Below, piece after piece: positions 1 through 10,800 of a DNA stretch of 64,000 nt (position 1 is the first letter of the stretch; each line of letters begins with the position of its first letter). The DNA is from Endozoicomonas sp. ISHI1 (GTDB lineage Bacteria > Pseudomonadota > Gammaproteobacteria > Pseudomonadales > Endozoicomonadaceae). The stretch lies in assembly GCF_024606225.1 (NCBI RefSeq), contig NZ_JAGRPU010000010.1, positions 1 through 64,000 on the forward strand, written 5' to 3'. Both the position numbers and the translations under genes were made by a program. The notes below the pieces were generated by a model. The model did no database searches. It was given only the letters and a program-made list of their open reading frames with translations, and was not told where the DNA came from.

Positions 1-121
1 AATTGAGGATAAAAATTTCTGCTTCTGAGGAGAATAGCGAGCTATTTGACGAAGAAGCAGGAATTTTTAGACCAATTTATTGCAACCGCAGTAGGACAGC
101 CTTAAGTCCGACAGGCTGCTA
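1..121 (-). repeat. Palindromic element, copy 1 (truncated by window edge)
   Basis: This is the 3' part of an approximately 163-bp imperfect palindrome found three more times in the window (37298, 40025, 44496), here in the opposite orientation. It contains the invariant centre AATAGCGAGCTATTTGA and ends with the outer arm CTTAAGTCCGACAGGCTGC followed by TA, the dinucleotide that borders the other copies. The left arm lies outside the window. The element interrupts a short reading frame that resembles the start of a type I restriction gene. Confidence 0.85.
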
Positions 122-179
122 GTGCTGCTGTGATGAATTTGGTGCAGATACCTCGTTCACTGAGTTCCTTTTTGTTCAC
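122..179 (-). pseudogene. Start of a type I restriction subunit R (HsdR)-like gene, cut by the palindromic element
   Basis: On the minus strand a GTG at 179 opens a frame containing LSERGICTKFITAAL. This resembles the conserved HsdR amino terminus (typically LSERDICTKFITPAL). The frame runs directly into the palindromic element at 121 and meets a stop inside the element's outer arm. A GGGG stretch about 8 bases upstream of the GTG could act as a weak ribosome binding site. Only about 20 codons are visible, so the family call rests on one short motif. Whether the rest of the gene continues beyond the element lies outside the window. Confidence 0.45.
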
Positions 180-465
180 GTAATCGCCCCAAGGGTAACA
201 TAGCTGAACGGCTCGATGAGCCTGAGAAGGAACGGTTAACAGTGAGGTGAGTTCAGGCTGATACGATCAAACGATTGTACCAGCCTTTGACCGAGGTTTG
301 GCAATGGGGATTAGATGAAATATCGTTGGGTTTTTAAGCGGGTGCAGTGAATTTTTAGGTAGCACCCACAGGCAGTAGTTTCTGACGTGTGAGAGCACTG
401 AGATCCTCACCTGTTTGTTCAGATTGTTGTTTTTCAGAAAGCCTGAAGTCCGGCGCCACATGAGA
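180..465. other. Intergenic region, no gene recognised
   Basis: I see no convincing gene here. Open frames reaching into this stretch from the right are shadows of the 33-bp tandem repeat, which lacks stop codons in several frames. A weak stem GGGTGC (340-345) with GCACCC (362-367) lies just beyond the stop of the minus-strand gene at 466 and could assist termination, but it has no clear T tract. Confidence 0.4.
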
Positions 466-2853
466 TCACTGCTCTTTTGTTCTGTTATTTTGGATCTCAA
501 CACCAAAGTATTTAAAATAAATTTGCAATCCTCGTTGGTTAAGCTGCGCGTTTCCATAACCCTTCGGTATTCTGAGAGCATGATGTGGAATAGTTGGCTC
601 CCCATCCCCACATACGCGATTTTCAGTGGCATCTGCAGTGGTCGTATTTGTAGCTTCAAGGGCATCTGTAGTGGTTGTATTTGTAGCTTCAAGGGCATCT
701 GCAGTAGTTGTATTTGTAGCTTCAAGGGCATCTGCAGTAGTTGTATTTGTAGCTTCAAGGGCATCTGCAGTGGTTGTATTTGTAACTTCAAGGGCATCTG
801 CAGTGGTTGTATTTGTAACTTCAAGGGCATCTGCAGTGGTCGTATTTGTAGCTTCAAGGGCATCTGCAGTGGTTGTATTTGTAGCTTCAAGGGCATCTTC
901 AGTGGTTGTATTTGTAGCTTCAAGGGCATCTGCAGTGGTCGTATTCGTAGCTTCAAGGGCATCTGCAGTGATCGTATTTGTAGCTTCAAGGGCATCTGTA
1001 GTGGTTGTATTTGTAGCTTCAAGGGTATCTGCAGTGATCGTATTTATAACTTCAGGGGCATCTGCAGTGGTTGTATTTGTAGCTTCAGGGGCATCTGGAA
1101 TGATCGTATTTGTAGCTTCAGGGGTATCTGCAGTGATCATATTTATAACGTCAGGTGCAGGGGAAGACAGGGTTAAACTTAAATCAGAGTCTGTATTACC
1201 TATTGCCGGGTGCACCAGCACTTGGGTCAGTTCATTTGATGCAGGATCAAAGTGAACAATTAAACCGGCTGGCGGTGCTGGTTGATCATTGCTTTCAGGG
1301 CGATGATTGGTATTTTCTGTATATTCATCGGCCATGGCCTCGTGATCGAGTTCATAGGTTTTCCTCCTTGATCTACACCATTTAACCAGGCCGCAAGTAC
1401 CAAAGCCTACTATGGCCAGCGGTGGCAACAGACCAGCGAACACCCGTTTCAGTATTCGCGAGGTGTAATCGGCTGGTTTTACGCTGACCACTGTTCGTAT
1501 TTGACTGAACTGGTTGTGTGGGTTAGCTGCTGTTACAGTCAGGGGCCATCTTTCCGATAGTGCCCAACCACCGCTTTCTTTACTCAAAGGGGTATCACTA
1601 TCAGGATTGACCACTAAACTGTTGTTTTGCCAGGTGAACGGGCAATGGTCTTGATGGTCTTCACAGTGAACCCTGACGATCAATCGGGAATTATCGTTGC
1701 TGTCTGGCTGATTGGGGTCTGTCACATTCATAAGCCCTACTTCGAACTGGCCCTTATCCCTGTCGTATTCATCGTAGTCATACACAGGAGGGTCTCGCCA
1801 TTCTGCGAATAAAGGGGGGGAAACGAGCTTCAGGGTATGGATTGTGCCCCGTTTGCCAATCACGGCTATTTTCCTGCCATCCGGACTGGAGGCTATGCTG
1901 GTGAGTGCCTGGGGCATGTTTTGAAAGTCAATGAGTTGAGCCTCCTGAGTTTCCCACTGATCTTCTTTGTTAAAAGCCACCAGATGGACGAACCGGTCGG
2001 TAGAGGCAATAAAGGCGGTGGTGGAATCATCGGGTAGTTTGGCAATGGTTACATCGTGCACTCCGAACCAGCTGTCCACTTTCTCAAGATCTTCCGGGTT
2101 GGAGACTGATTGCATCAGATGCAATTGTCCCTGATCGTATCGAAAAATCAGCAGGGTTTGGGTTTCGGCAGCAACGACAGCAAGGAAGTGTCCATCCGGT
2201 GATAGTGTCATGCTAACAATGTCTTTCAGAGCCGGAATGTCTGAAGATGAAGCGAGAGTGACATTCCGCCATTGATTCTCCTGCCATTGTTTATCAAGTT
2301 TAATCAGCGAGCTGGTAATGGCTATACCATTATCAACTTCCTGTATTTCATTAAAAGCCGCAATATATGTCAGGTTTGACAGTGGGATAGTGACCACAGG
2401 ACCTGCTTTTTGGCCCTGGTATCGGGCTAATGGCTCCCCGAAGCGAGAGTCTGGCACTATAGTGCTGGGGGTAAGGACTCCCGACCATTTTTGAATAACG
2501 TCAAGGTTGTTGAAATCAACCAAAAAGCTGGATCTGGAATTAGTAGCATTATCAACAGTCAGCAGAATATGGGAAGTGTTGTAGAACGAAACAGAACCCT
2601 TATAGACATCCAAGGGTTCCCCATTGGCAGCCAACCCGCTGGAGTTCATTAACAGCAGACGATGTTGCCGGGTTTCTTCCGCTCCACTGGAGCTGGCGAT
2701 CCATATAACAGCAATGAACATAAGGGCAAAGATGGGGAAAAACGTCTTTGATCTTATATTTTCAGATCTCATAATCAAAAACACCAGAAAGTCAGTGTGG
2801 ACGTGATTCGTATCGCGGTCTTTTCGATAGATTCGGCGCGTTCGGTGGTACAT
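466..2853 (-). CDS. Membrane-anchored beta-propeller-like protein with C-terminal 11-residue tandem repeats
   Basis: I do not recognise a named family. The protein (795 residues from the ATG at 2853) starts with a basic stretch and one hydrophobic export segment (FFPIFALMFIAVIWIASS). Propeller-like strands follow (LSPDGHFLAVVA, ASSPDGRKIAVIG), then a region that may be an Ig/cadherin-like fold, a second membrane segment (LLPPLAIVGFGTCGLV) followed by basic residues, and an acidic tail with about 16 copies of an 11-residue unit close to ADALEATNTTT. The layout suggests an exported propeller, one anchor and a cytoplasmic repeat tail. A strong AGGAGG lies 10 bases upstream of ATG 2853, with an in-frame TTG two codons earlier. 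The shorter start at 2772 gives a more typical signal peptide but has no ribosome binding site. It is transcribed away from the giant toxin gene. A sensor or adhesion role is only a guess. Confidence 0.7.
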   Translation of the reverse strand: MYHRTRRIYRKDRDTNHVHTDFLVFLIMRSENIRSKTFFPIFALMFIAVIWIASSSGAEETRQHRLLLMNSSGLAANGEPLDVYKGSVSFYNTSHILLTVDNATNSRSSFLVDFNNLDVIQKWSGVLTPSTIVPDSRFGEPLARYQGQKAGPVVTIPLSNLTYIAAFNEIQEVDNGIAITSSLIKLDKQWQENQWRNVTLASSSDIPALKDIVSMTLSPDGHFLAVVAAETQTLLIFRYDQGQLHLMQSVSNPEDLEKVDSWFGVHDVTIAKLPDDSTTAFIASTDRFVHLVAFNKEDQWETQEAQLIDFQNMPQALTSIASSPDGRKIAVIGKRGTIHTLKLVSPPLFAEWRDPPVYDYDEYDRDKGQFEVGLMNVTDPNQPDSNDNSRLIVRVHCEDHQDHCPFTWQNNSLVVNPDSDTPLSKESGGWALSERWPLTVTAANPHNQFSQIRTVVSVKPADYTSRILKRVFAGLLPPLAIVGFGTCGLVKWCRSRRKTYELDHEAMADEYTENTNHRPESNDQPAPPAGLIVHFDPASNELTQVLVHPAIGNTDSDLSLTLSSPAPDVINMITADTPEATNTIIPDAPEATNTTTADAPEVINTITADTLEATNTTTTDALEATNTITADALEATNTTTADALEATNTTTEDALEATNTTTADALEATNTTTADALEVTNTTTADALEVTNTTTADALEATNTTTADALEATNTTTADALEATNTTTTDALEATNTTTADATENRVCGDGEPTIPHHALRIPKGYGNAQLNQRGLQIYFKYFGVEIQNNRTKEQ
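623..1145 (-). repeat. 33-bp coding tandem repeat, about 16 units
   Basis: The unit, read on the plus strand as GCATCTGCAGTGGTTGTATT and onward for 33 bases, recurs about 16 times with few substitutions. It is most uniform toward the 3' end of the gene (low coordinates) and more diverged near 1145. The length is a multiple of three, so gain or loss of units keeps the frame. It encodes an acidic, Thr/Ala-rich unit of the form xDAxEATNTTx. Uniform units beside diverged ones suggest recent expansion by slippage or unequal recombination. Confidence 0.95.
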
Positions 2854-3324
2854 AGACAACGACCCTCCTGAATCAGGTCATCAGACTGAAAATAAAACAC
2901 ACCGGCTGGCAAATTAAACCCGCGTGTACTGTAATCAGTCATCAACAACGTTGTCGTAGTACCTGACTTGGAAATGGTGGGTCCACGCCAGAAACTGAAT
3001 CTATACGTAATTGTTGTTAACCGGTGAAGGCCGGTCTTCGCGTATTGGCATAACAAAATATATTGATTCAAAACACTAACCAATGGAGCTCAGGTGAAGG
3101 TGCCAATGGGTTGATTGTTTTAAAGCGAAGAAACCCCTTGAGTGCAGATGGACTGCATAACGTCAGGCAAGGATCCTTGGCTCTCGGGAAGGATAGCAGA
3201 TTTTCGTATTAACCTGAGCATCTCATAAAAAAACATCGTTTGTCGTTTATATTTTGTATTTTACAGCGTATAGCGACCCCGATCACGAAAATGCACAAAG
3301 GCTATCGCAAAAGGTTTTAAAAAA
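2854..3324. other. Divergent intergenic region upstream of the giant toxin gene
   Basis: This 470-base stretch separates the minus-strand membrane protein from the plus-strand giant gene and should hold promoters for both. A strong minus-strand ribosome binding site (AGGAGG) lies at its left edge. Near the right edge an A-rich tract with AAGG precedes the ATG at 3325. AT-rich segments around 3225-3260 could hold a promoter, but I see no convincing -35/-10 pair. A 102-codon minus-strand frame (2775-3083) has no family signature and is not called. Confidence 0.4.
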
Positions 3325-4825
3325 ATGTCTGGTAAGAATGCTAAACGTCATCAAGTATCAGAGCCTGATTTCAGCCAGTTTCTGGAAATGGCCGACAACG
3401 AGCTATCTCTGGAAGATCGCAGTACGGTTCATTACCGCAAGTTAATGGAGAGTTACAGCGCTTTCGATGCCATCCGGGAGAAAACATCCGCCAAAGGCTG
3501 GCTGGCTGCCAGCCAGATAGAAACCAGGGCGAAGGAGTACCTGCAGCAGGAACCTTTTAAGAAAGACTGGGTCACCGCGGTGTTATCCCCCGTTCAGGCT
3601 TTTCTCGAGAGCACCCTTGAAGAACCGCCCAAAACCATTCACATGTTATTGCTTCAGCCACTGGACAGGAATGGCCTGGATTATTTGAAAGCCTGGATCA
3701 GGGCCAACCCGGATTATCAAATCCATCTCTGGCAGGACCAGAGGGTTTCCCTGGCCGCTCTGATGCGAAAATACATCATAGAGTGGGCACTCGCCGATGT
3801 TGCCAATGCCCGGGACATTGAGCCGTTTTCGGGACAATTAATCAGTCGAATCATCGATGCCCAGCGACGTGCTGTCAGTCATGTTCTCAATAGCTACGAC
3901 AAGGGGGCTTCCATTGATCGGGCGGTGCAGGATTTTCTGGTTTCATACACTCACGTTTCTGCCAAAGAACTGGCCGTTGAAAGGGAGCAGTTTAATCAGC
4001 AGATTCTCTATGCCAGGAAAGCATTGAGCCAGTTAAGTGACGGCGGAAATCAGGCGCGGGTTAACGTTCGGGATATTGCATCGCTATGGCCAGAAGGGAA
4101 CATTCTGACCAGTGATTACTTCAATGAGCTGCTGCGAGGAAATATCAACGGAGCGGAAAATCTGGCCCGGTTTCAGATCCTGTTCAGTGCCGGTGGCTTT
4201 ATTGTCAGGCCGGATAGCCTGCCCGGCATAGATCGGGACTGGTTAACCGGAATTGAACGGGATGGCCTGCCAAAAGAGATGCTGGAAGCCGGAATTGTCC
4301 AGGCGGTCCTGGAGAGCCACCCGGACGACTTCCCTCACCGTCAGGACAAACTCCGGCAACCGCTTCGCGGTGGCTACATTGACAGCCTCAAGCTGCTGGA
4401 TGATCTCAAACCGGGGATTCGTCAGCAATTGCTGGCGGCAGCCAGTGTCACCCGGCAACCCTTTCGGTCAATCAATCAGGTGGGCCTGATTCCCGGTACT
4501 ATTCAGGCTGGGCAATCCCGTGGGCGTCTGTCCGCCAGCATGATGGCAGCCCGGCAGGGATCACCTGTCGTACAACGGGTGTTGGCTTTGATGGTCAAAA
4601 GGTACCGATTTTTAGACCGTGCCCTGGGGGCGGCTGAACCCTACAACTGGCAGGAGACCCGACGGTTTTATTTCAGCCAGCTGGACGCGGCGAAGGATCA
4701 TGGTTTCCCCCTGGACCTGGCCCGGATCGGTGCTTACCGGTTGGGACTGCTGCGCGGGGATGAAAGCCTTAACCTGTTTCTCAATGGCGATGAGTTACTC
4801 AGGGAGGCGATGACCGAATACATTC
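3325..4825 (+). other. Domain: degenerate TcdA/TcdB-type glycosyltransferase (residues ~1-500)
   Basis: The order of landmarks follows the large clostridial toxin glucosyltransferase: TIHMLLLQPL at 104-113 matches the KIHFIWIGG strand, then a Y-x2-AW-x3-NPDY-x4-WQD stretch, and AGGFIVRPDSLPGID at 289-303 matches IGGMYLDVDMLPGI. Key residues have changed. The substrate-binding Trp (TcdB W102) is Leu109. D270, R273, D286 and D288 of TcdB correspond to N279, R282, R295 and D297. With the first Asp of the DxD metal site replaced by Arg, ordinary sugar transfer looks unlikely. This is a by-eye alignment. Confidence 0.6.
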
Positions 4826-7800
4826 AATCGCTGGGCGGACAGCCTTTGCCCCCGGAGCAGCACCCAATAGGGAAGCAGCTGACCAGCTGGGGGACCTTGT
4901 CGACCGAAGAACACCTGGCCCTGGCGGTGGATCCTCAGCAAAAAAGCCTTTCATTTCATCTTGAAAAAAACAACAGCAGGCTCAAGCAATATGTTCTTCC
5001 TTTGGGTCAGGAAGAGGGCATTCAGGCCGTCGCCGGATTCCTCCATCAAAGTTACCCACAGGCGACACAGTGGCTATCGGCCCTTTCCCTCAATGCTGGC
5101 CATGCCCTGGACTTTTTTGCTGAACCGCCATCGTCAGGGCTGTTGGTGCTGGTGGGCCGATTGGCAGCAGATGGTCGTTTATCAGGCTTTTCCGGGTCAG
5201 CCCTGGCGGCCGGTCTTGCCAGTCAGTGGTTGCATGAGTCCAGGCACCGAATAAAGATATACTGTCTTGCTGATCCCGCCCTGGGCGATGAGCGCATTGT
5301 CAGATTTTTCCGGGAGGTGCTGACTGCCCTGCCAGCAGGGCTGGCAACCTTGAACACTCTGGAAGTGGCCCGTGAGCTGACCCAGGTTGATGATCTTGGC
5401 CAGCCCTGGGTCGCTTCGGTTGATGCCCGGGAAAAGTTGTCATGGCAGCGCGGCAATGGACAGCACTGGACCTGTTACAGAACCCCTAGAGGTCAGTGGA
5501 AAATCCAGCCCTCAGATTTTGCCCTGGGACAAAAGGAAGTGATTCCACGCAATGATATCTCCAGAGCCATTGACCTGGCCAGAGAGCATTATCGAACGGT
5601 TTTGCGGGAGCTTGGATATGTTAATGAAAGCGGTTATCTATTCAGCAAAATTATAAATAAAGGCGAACTGAATATTCAGTTGATGCTGGATACAGTGACC
5701 GCCAATGACAGCAACCAGCCTGAGTACTTTTTCTCATCCCGGGACATTCGCCAGATCGAAAGAGACGTCGATCTGGCCTTTACCCGGTTGCTGGGTTATT
5801 CAGGCTTGCCTGATGACATGACGGACCGTTTCACGGTGCTGGTGTCTCTGAGCCCCTGGCTAAAAAGTGGTCTCTATATCACCGGCGAGGGGGCCAAGCT
5901 GGTTTTGGATGGCAGTTTCCTGGACTCTGATCTTGCCCCGTTTCAGTCCACCGCTCTGGCTGAGCTGGCTCCAGACAGCGACCGGGGCAGCTCAATTCTC
6001 CTTCACTATTTGTCCATGGTCATTTATGAGCGGCTGCAACCGGAGGCGTTCTGGAACGATTTCAGCGCCTTTCACGGGGATGCAAGTTGCCAGCCGCTCC
6101 GGAAGTCGACGCCGGTTCCCGATACGATTCAAGATGACACTCAGGCTGTGTCACCTCTGGCACGCCAATCCAGACTCCATTTTGTTGCGGAGTCACTGAC
6201 GGCCCTGATGCAAAACCGGATTTTACCTCCGGCTTCAGCCTCAGCTTTGAATACGCTGCTTTACAGACAACCTCCTGGCAATGACTTGCCGGACGATCGT
6301 CGTATGGCTCTGTATCAAGGCTGGAACCATCGTTTTCAAGTGATTGCAACGGCCATCAAACAGCAACAGGAAATGGCTGATTTACAAATCAGCCTGGCCA
6401 AGGCTGATGGTTGGGATTACAGCGGCGAGCGCGAGGTACGGGTGAATGGTGCAGGCCAATGGTTTCAGTTGACCCGTACCCGATATTTTACGCTGCTCCA
6501 GGATTACCCGACAGGTGCCATCCTGGAATTCTCACGTCATGACCCGATAGCAGAAAGCCTCCGGCAAAGTGACAGACAGCGTCGCAGTCCCGATGAGTCG
6601 GCCCCCTCGAAAGTGCAGCCCGTCTCTCTGGAACAGTGGGCGGGAAATCTGCTCCAGGGTGACCAGGCTTTTGCGGCTTCTGGTGTACCGCAGGCCCTTT
6701 GGCAAGGATTCAGGGAGATAGCCCGTAAAAACCAGGCACTGATTGCCACCCGACCCATTAACCCGGACGCGTCCGACCTGCTCAATCATGGTTTGGGCAA
6801 GGGTATAAAAATTGCCACAAAAGGTTTAAGCGTGAAGGGCAAAAGTGCGGACTGGGGCATACAGGCGGGCCTGATTCCTTTTGATTCCGCGTTGTCCAAG
6901 GTCTTTGGAAAAGACGGCCTGGAACACTGGTCGCATATTGAAAAGGGGAACAGCCAGAATGTCCATTCATCCCGCCTGCCGGGAATGGCGGCCGTTCAGC
7001 TGCAAATGGACTGGAGCGCCATTGAGCGCCGACTGGCACAGGGAAAGCTGGGCTCGCTGACAGCTCTGGAGGATGGCAGCTATCTGGCAACGGTGACTCG
7101 CGCCATTGAATCCAGCGATGGCAGGGCCGGTGAGCGCCCGGTGCTGTTCCAGTATCGTTTGACCCGGCAGTCCAATTCCCTCTGGAGTGTCGAGTATAAA
7201 AGTGAAGAGTACGGCATTAAGCGTCCGGAATATAAGGATTTTCGCCCCCTGAAGGTCATGGCAGAAGTCAATGACGATGGCTCCCATCGGTTGTTTACGG
7301 CAGACATTGACCTGTTTGCCCTGTTCAAGCGCCTGGACAGTTCTTCAGCCGACCTGGGCAATAGCATCAGGGAAGAGGCGGCTCGAATTGAACGGTTATC
7401 CGCGAACAAGGGCGCGGGGCAGTTTTCCAGCGAATTGGCCAGAGCGCGTTGGCTGTCCGCTTATCGACGTGTGACTGAAGGGTTGGGTACGCGTGAGAGG
7501 CGCAGGTTTGATCCGAACAAGGGAACCCTGACTCATTTTCAGGAAAGCATGATCGACCAGATCAATGAAGCGGCGGCGAAAGTGGGTTTGCCCAAAGTCT
7601 GTCACCATGGCACAGAACAGGACAACATCAAATACCCCGAGCGGGATGATAAAATTTTATTCATTGATCCTGAAGGTCGGGTTTATCAAACGGATACCTT
7701 TGAACAGGTGTCCAGTATCCTCAAATACTACGATGTTGTGGATGGGTTCCTGACCTATCGAAACCGTTCCTACAAGCCTCTTGGTGTAACACCATCGGAG

Positions 7801-10800
7801 ATCAGGAACAGGCTTGGAAAAGACAACCGGATCAGTTTTCGTGAACGGTTTAGTTTGGCCCCGCTATTGCAAATCCTTGAGTCAGGACAGCTCAATGAAC
7901 CTGCCCGCCCTGCTATTCCAGACCGGGCACCTGTGTCAACCATAGGAGAGGAAGGGCTTTCCTATCGGCTGTTTGGCCCGGATTATTTGACAGAAAAAAG
8001 TCCGGGACGACTGAAGATCGTTCTGTATCCGGAAAAGAGACTTGACCTTCCTGCCCGTTATATCTCCATGGAGTTTGATATTGGCCACTATGACAAGGGC
8101 GTGCGTAATCACGATTTTCCCACTTCACGCCTTCAGTATGATATCAGCAAAATAACGGACGTATTTTTGACCGGGTCATTAAACGACAAGCTTAAGGTAT
8201 TGGGGAAAACCGTAAAAAGTATCCGTTATGCCGGTGAGCCACAGGTTCGTGTTCTGGTTCATCCCGATAAAGCTCTGTTTGAGAGTCATGTCCTTATCCC
8301 CGAGAACGGCAAACCGGTGATTGAAATCGGCACCAGGGGTATTGAGAGCATACCCGATTCAACGCTTCGGGAAGCCGTTTCCGGTTTGTTGGGTTCGGCG
8401 TTGCTCAGGTCTGTCCAGTTAGCAGGCAAAGATGACATGGGACCGGCAGGGAATATCTGGAAATACAGCACCAGCCAGTTGCTGAGCCTGGGTCAGTATT
8501 ATGGGATGGATGAGAGCTTCAGGCTGGTTCCCCTGTATGATCTTCCCGGGGCATCGCTTTATAGTGATTTAGTCGCCGAAGAGCCACACAACCTCAGAAT
8601 CTGGTCCGAACCTCATTCCGATATGTTTCGGGCGGTAAGAGCCATTCATCAGTCTGGCAGGCTGTATGAAAGGATTGAACAAATTCATAAAAGCCAGACT
8701 CGCTATTCACCCACTGAGTTGTCTGAGTTGGCGGGAGCGGTTGCTGATTACTATGACACCCTCAAATCACCGGATGCCCGAAAGCAATTCAGGCTGGCTC
8801 TGGGTGTCTATCGTGGCAGATGGCTCGAATCCCTGGATAAAACCAGCAATAAATTTAAACGCCTTGGTGTTGATATTCATCAGGATATTGCGCTTATCAA
8901 AAATCAGGCGGTGAGCAAACTGGAGGGCGTTGCCCGGGATTTGCAGCAAGATGCTCGCCCCTCTCTGGTTATTGACCCGGCTCTTCTTTCTGATCTTCCG
9001 GTGTCGTCAAAGGAAGAGTACAGGAATATCATTTTACGTCAGGCAAAGAGAGACGTTGATTTAGGCAGAGTCCTTCACAAAAATTCGAAAAGGGCAGAGG
9101 GTGCCCTGAAAAAAATCTATCAAACGCTTGAGAAAGAGAGCGCCATTCATCTTCAGGACGGGGTAAGAGTCTTCAAGGCCGGAAATCAACTGTATGCGGT
9201 GACTTCGACGGATAAAAACGCCCAGCAACCCTCTGATGGCTCTGATGGCAAGCCAGCTGAATCATTGGGCTTGACTGGCAAAGGCAGTCAGCCACCGCTG
9301 GCATTGTCTGTTAGAAACCCTGAGACCGGGCACTCTTTTTCAATACGACAGCTGCCGGAAGGTTTTTTGAAAGCAGTCCGCCCGCAAGCGAAACAGGACA
9401 TAACCACTTCCCGCACATTGTCCATTGGCATCACTGATGTTGAGTCTAAGGAAGTCAGTGCGGGTTTGGGCGATATTTTTCAGTCTCTGGACCATAATTC
9501 CGACCAGAGTGGGTTGTTGGTTCGGGATTCCCGCAATCTCCACACTATTCGCCAGCCGGGTGGAACCGACTATACCGGCCTTTATCCTTTCAAAAGGCTG
9601 GGCCAGGGGGGGCGGGTACTCGTCTGGGTTTCACCGGAATACCAGAAAGTTGTCGTTGATTCCGGCGGCAATGTCAGGGACGAACTGGCGAAGCTGAATA
9701 CCCTGGCCAGCTACTTTGCGGATGCTACGGAGCCTTTTCGGCAGTATACCGGGCTGCTGTCTGCCACTGACAGTCCCAGCAGGCCAGCCACTCTGGCTGA
9801 GCTGGTCCGGTCGGGATTGATGGCCGGTGACACGGGCCGTGAAGCGCAGGTCGCGCTGCCTCAGGAAACGAGGCAGCTGATTGTCCTGAAACACTCAGGC
9901 CATCAGAGTAGTGATAAGGTTGATGGACAACCATTCAACCAGGCTGTGCCCTTTGACCGGCAGGCTTCCGATAATCGTCAGGGGTCACTCAGTGTTATTC
10001 ATGTTGACCCTGGTTATGCCAGTGACAGAGGCATGACCTCCAACTGGTTGTCACAACATACCGGGCTGTTCTCTGAACTGACGGCTTCAGCTTTTCAGGT
10101 TGCAGGCAAATCATCGGCCTTTCCGGAGCAACGGCGTACAGAACAGCAGGCGCTGATCAGAAAAACACTGGGGTTCGATCCATTGAACCGCAAACCTTTG
10201 CCATCGGATCCACTGCCGGTTCCCAAAACCAGTGCCCAGGGTGTCCAGTGGTTTGAAGATATCATTCAGGGCGTCTGGCTTACCGGCGAACCGGAGGCGG
10301 GTTACCAGCGCCTGCTGACGGCGGCTGTCGATACGGATGAACCCACGAATATCCGCTTCGGATTAAAAGCCGAACCCGGAGAGGATGGAGGGAAAATTAT
10401 TCTGGTCGTTCCGGCCGGGCAAGTGGCTGATAAGGAGTTCCAGCAGGCCAAACGGCTGCTGCTCAGGAGTTTTACCCGTATAAAACTGGAACAGCAGAAA
10501 TCCCTGGACAGGGTCATTGCCGATTATAACCAGCAGCTGCAAGAGATAACGGGGAATGATCAGTCAGCCTACCGGCTGGGAAATACCATTGGCACCGACA
10601 TCGCCATACAACAATATGAACGGCACCCGGTCAGTTATGTCCCCACCAGTTATGTAGAAACCCGTTATGAAAACCTGGCTGATTCATTTTCGGTCCTTGG
10701 CCGGTTCAACACTTCATCCATACAACAGGATCGGGTGCTAAGGGCAAAAACCATTGCCACTGGGTTGGTTAATGAGTTGGCTAAAGACAACAGTGGCAAG

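Noticed and set aside
623..1145. Possible CRISPR-like array
   Set aside because: The units are directly contiguous with no spacers and lie within a coding frame.
415..1255. Several long plus-strand and second minus-strand open frames across the 33-bp repeat (Cys/Gly-rich, Val/Ala-rich and Leu/Pro-rich repeat proteins)
   Set aside because: They arise because the 33-base unit lacks stops in several frames. Only the 466-2853 minus frame has a signal peptide, ribosome binding site and non-repeat domains.
2775..3083. 102-codon minus-strand frame upstream of the membrane protein
   Set aside because: It overlaps the real gene's amino terminus, has no family motif and mostly covers the expected promoter region.
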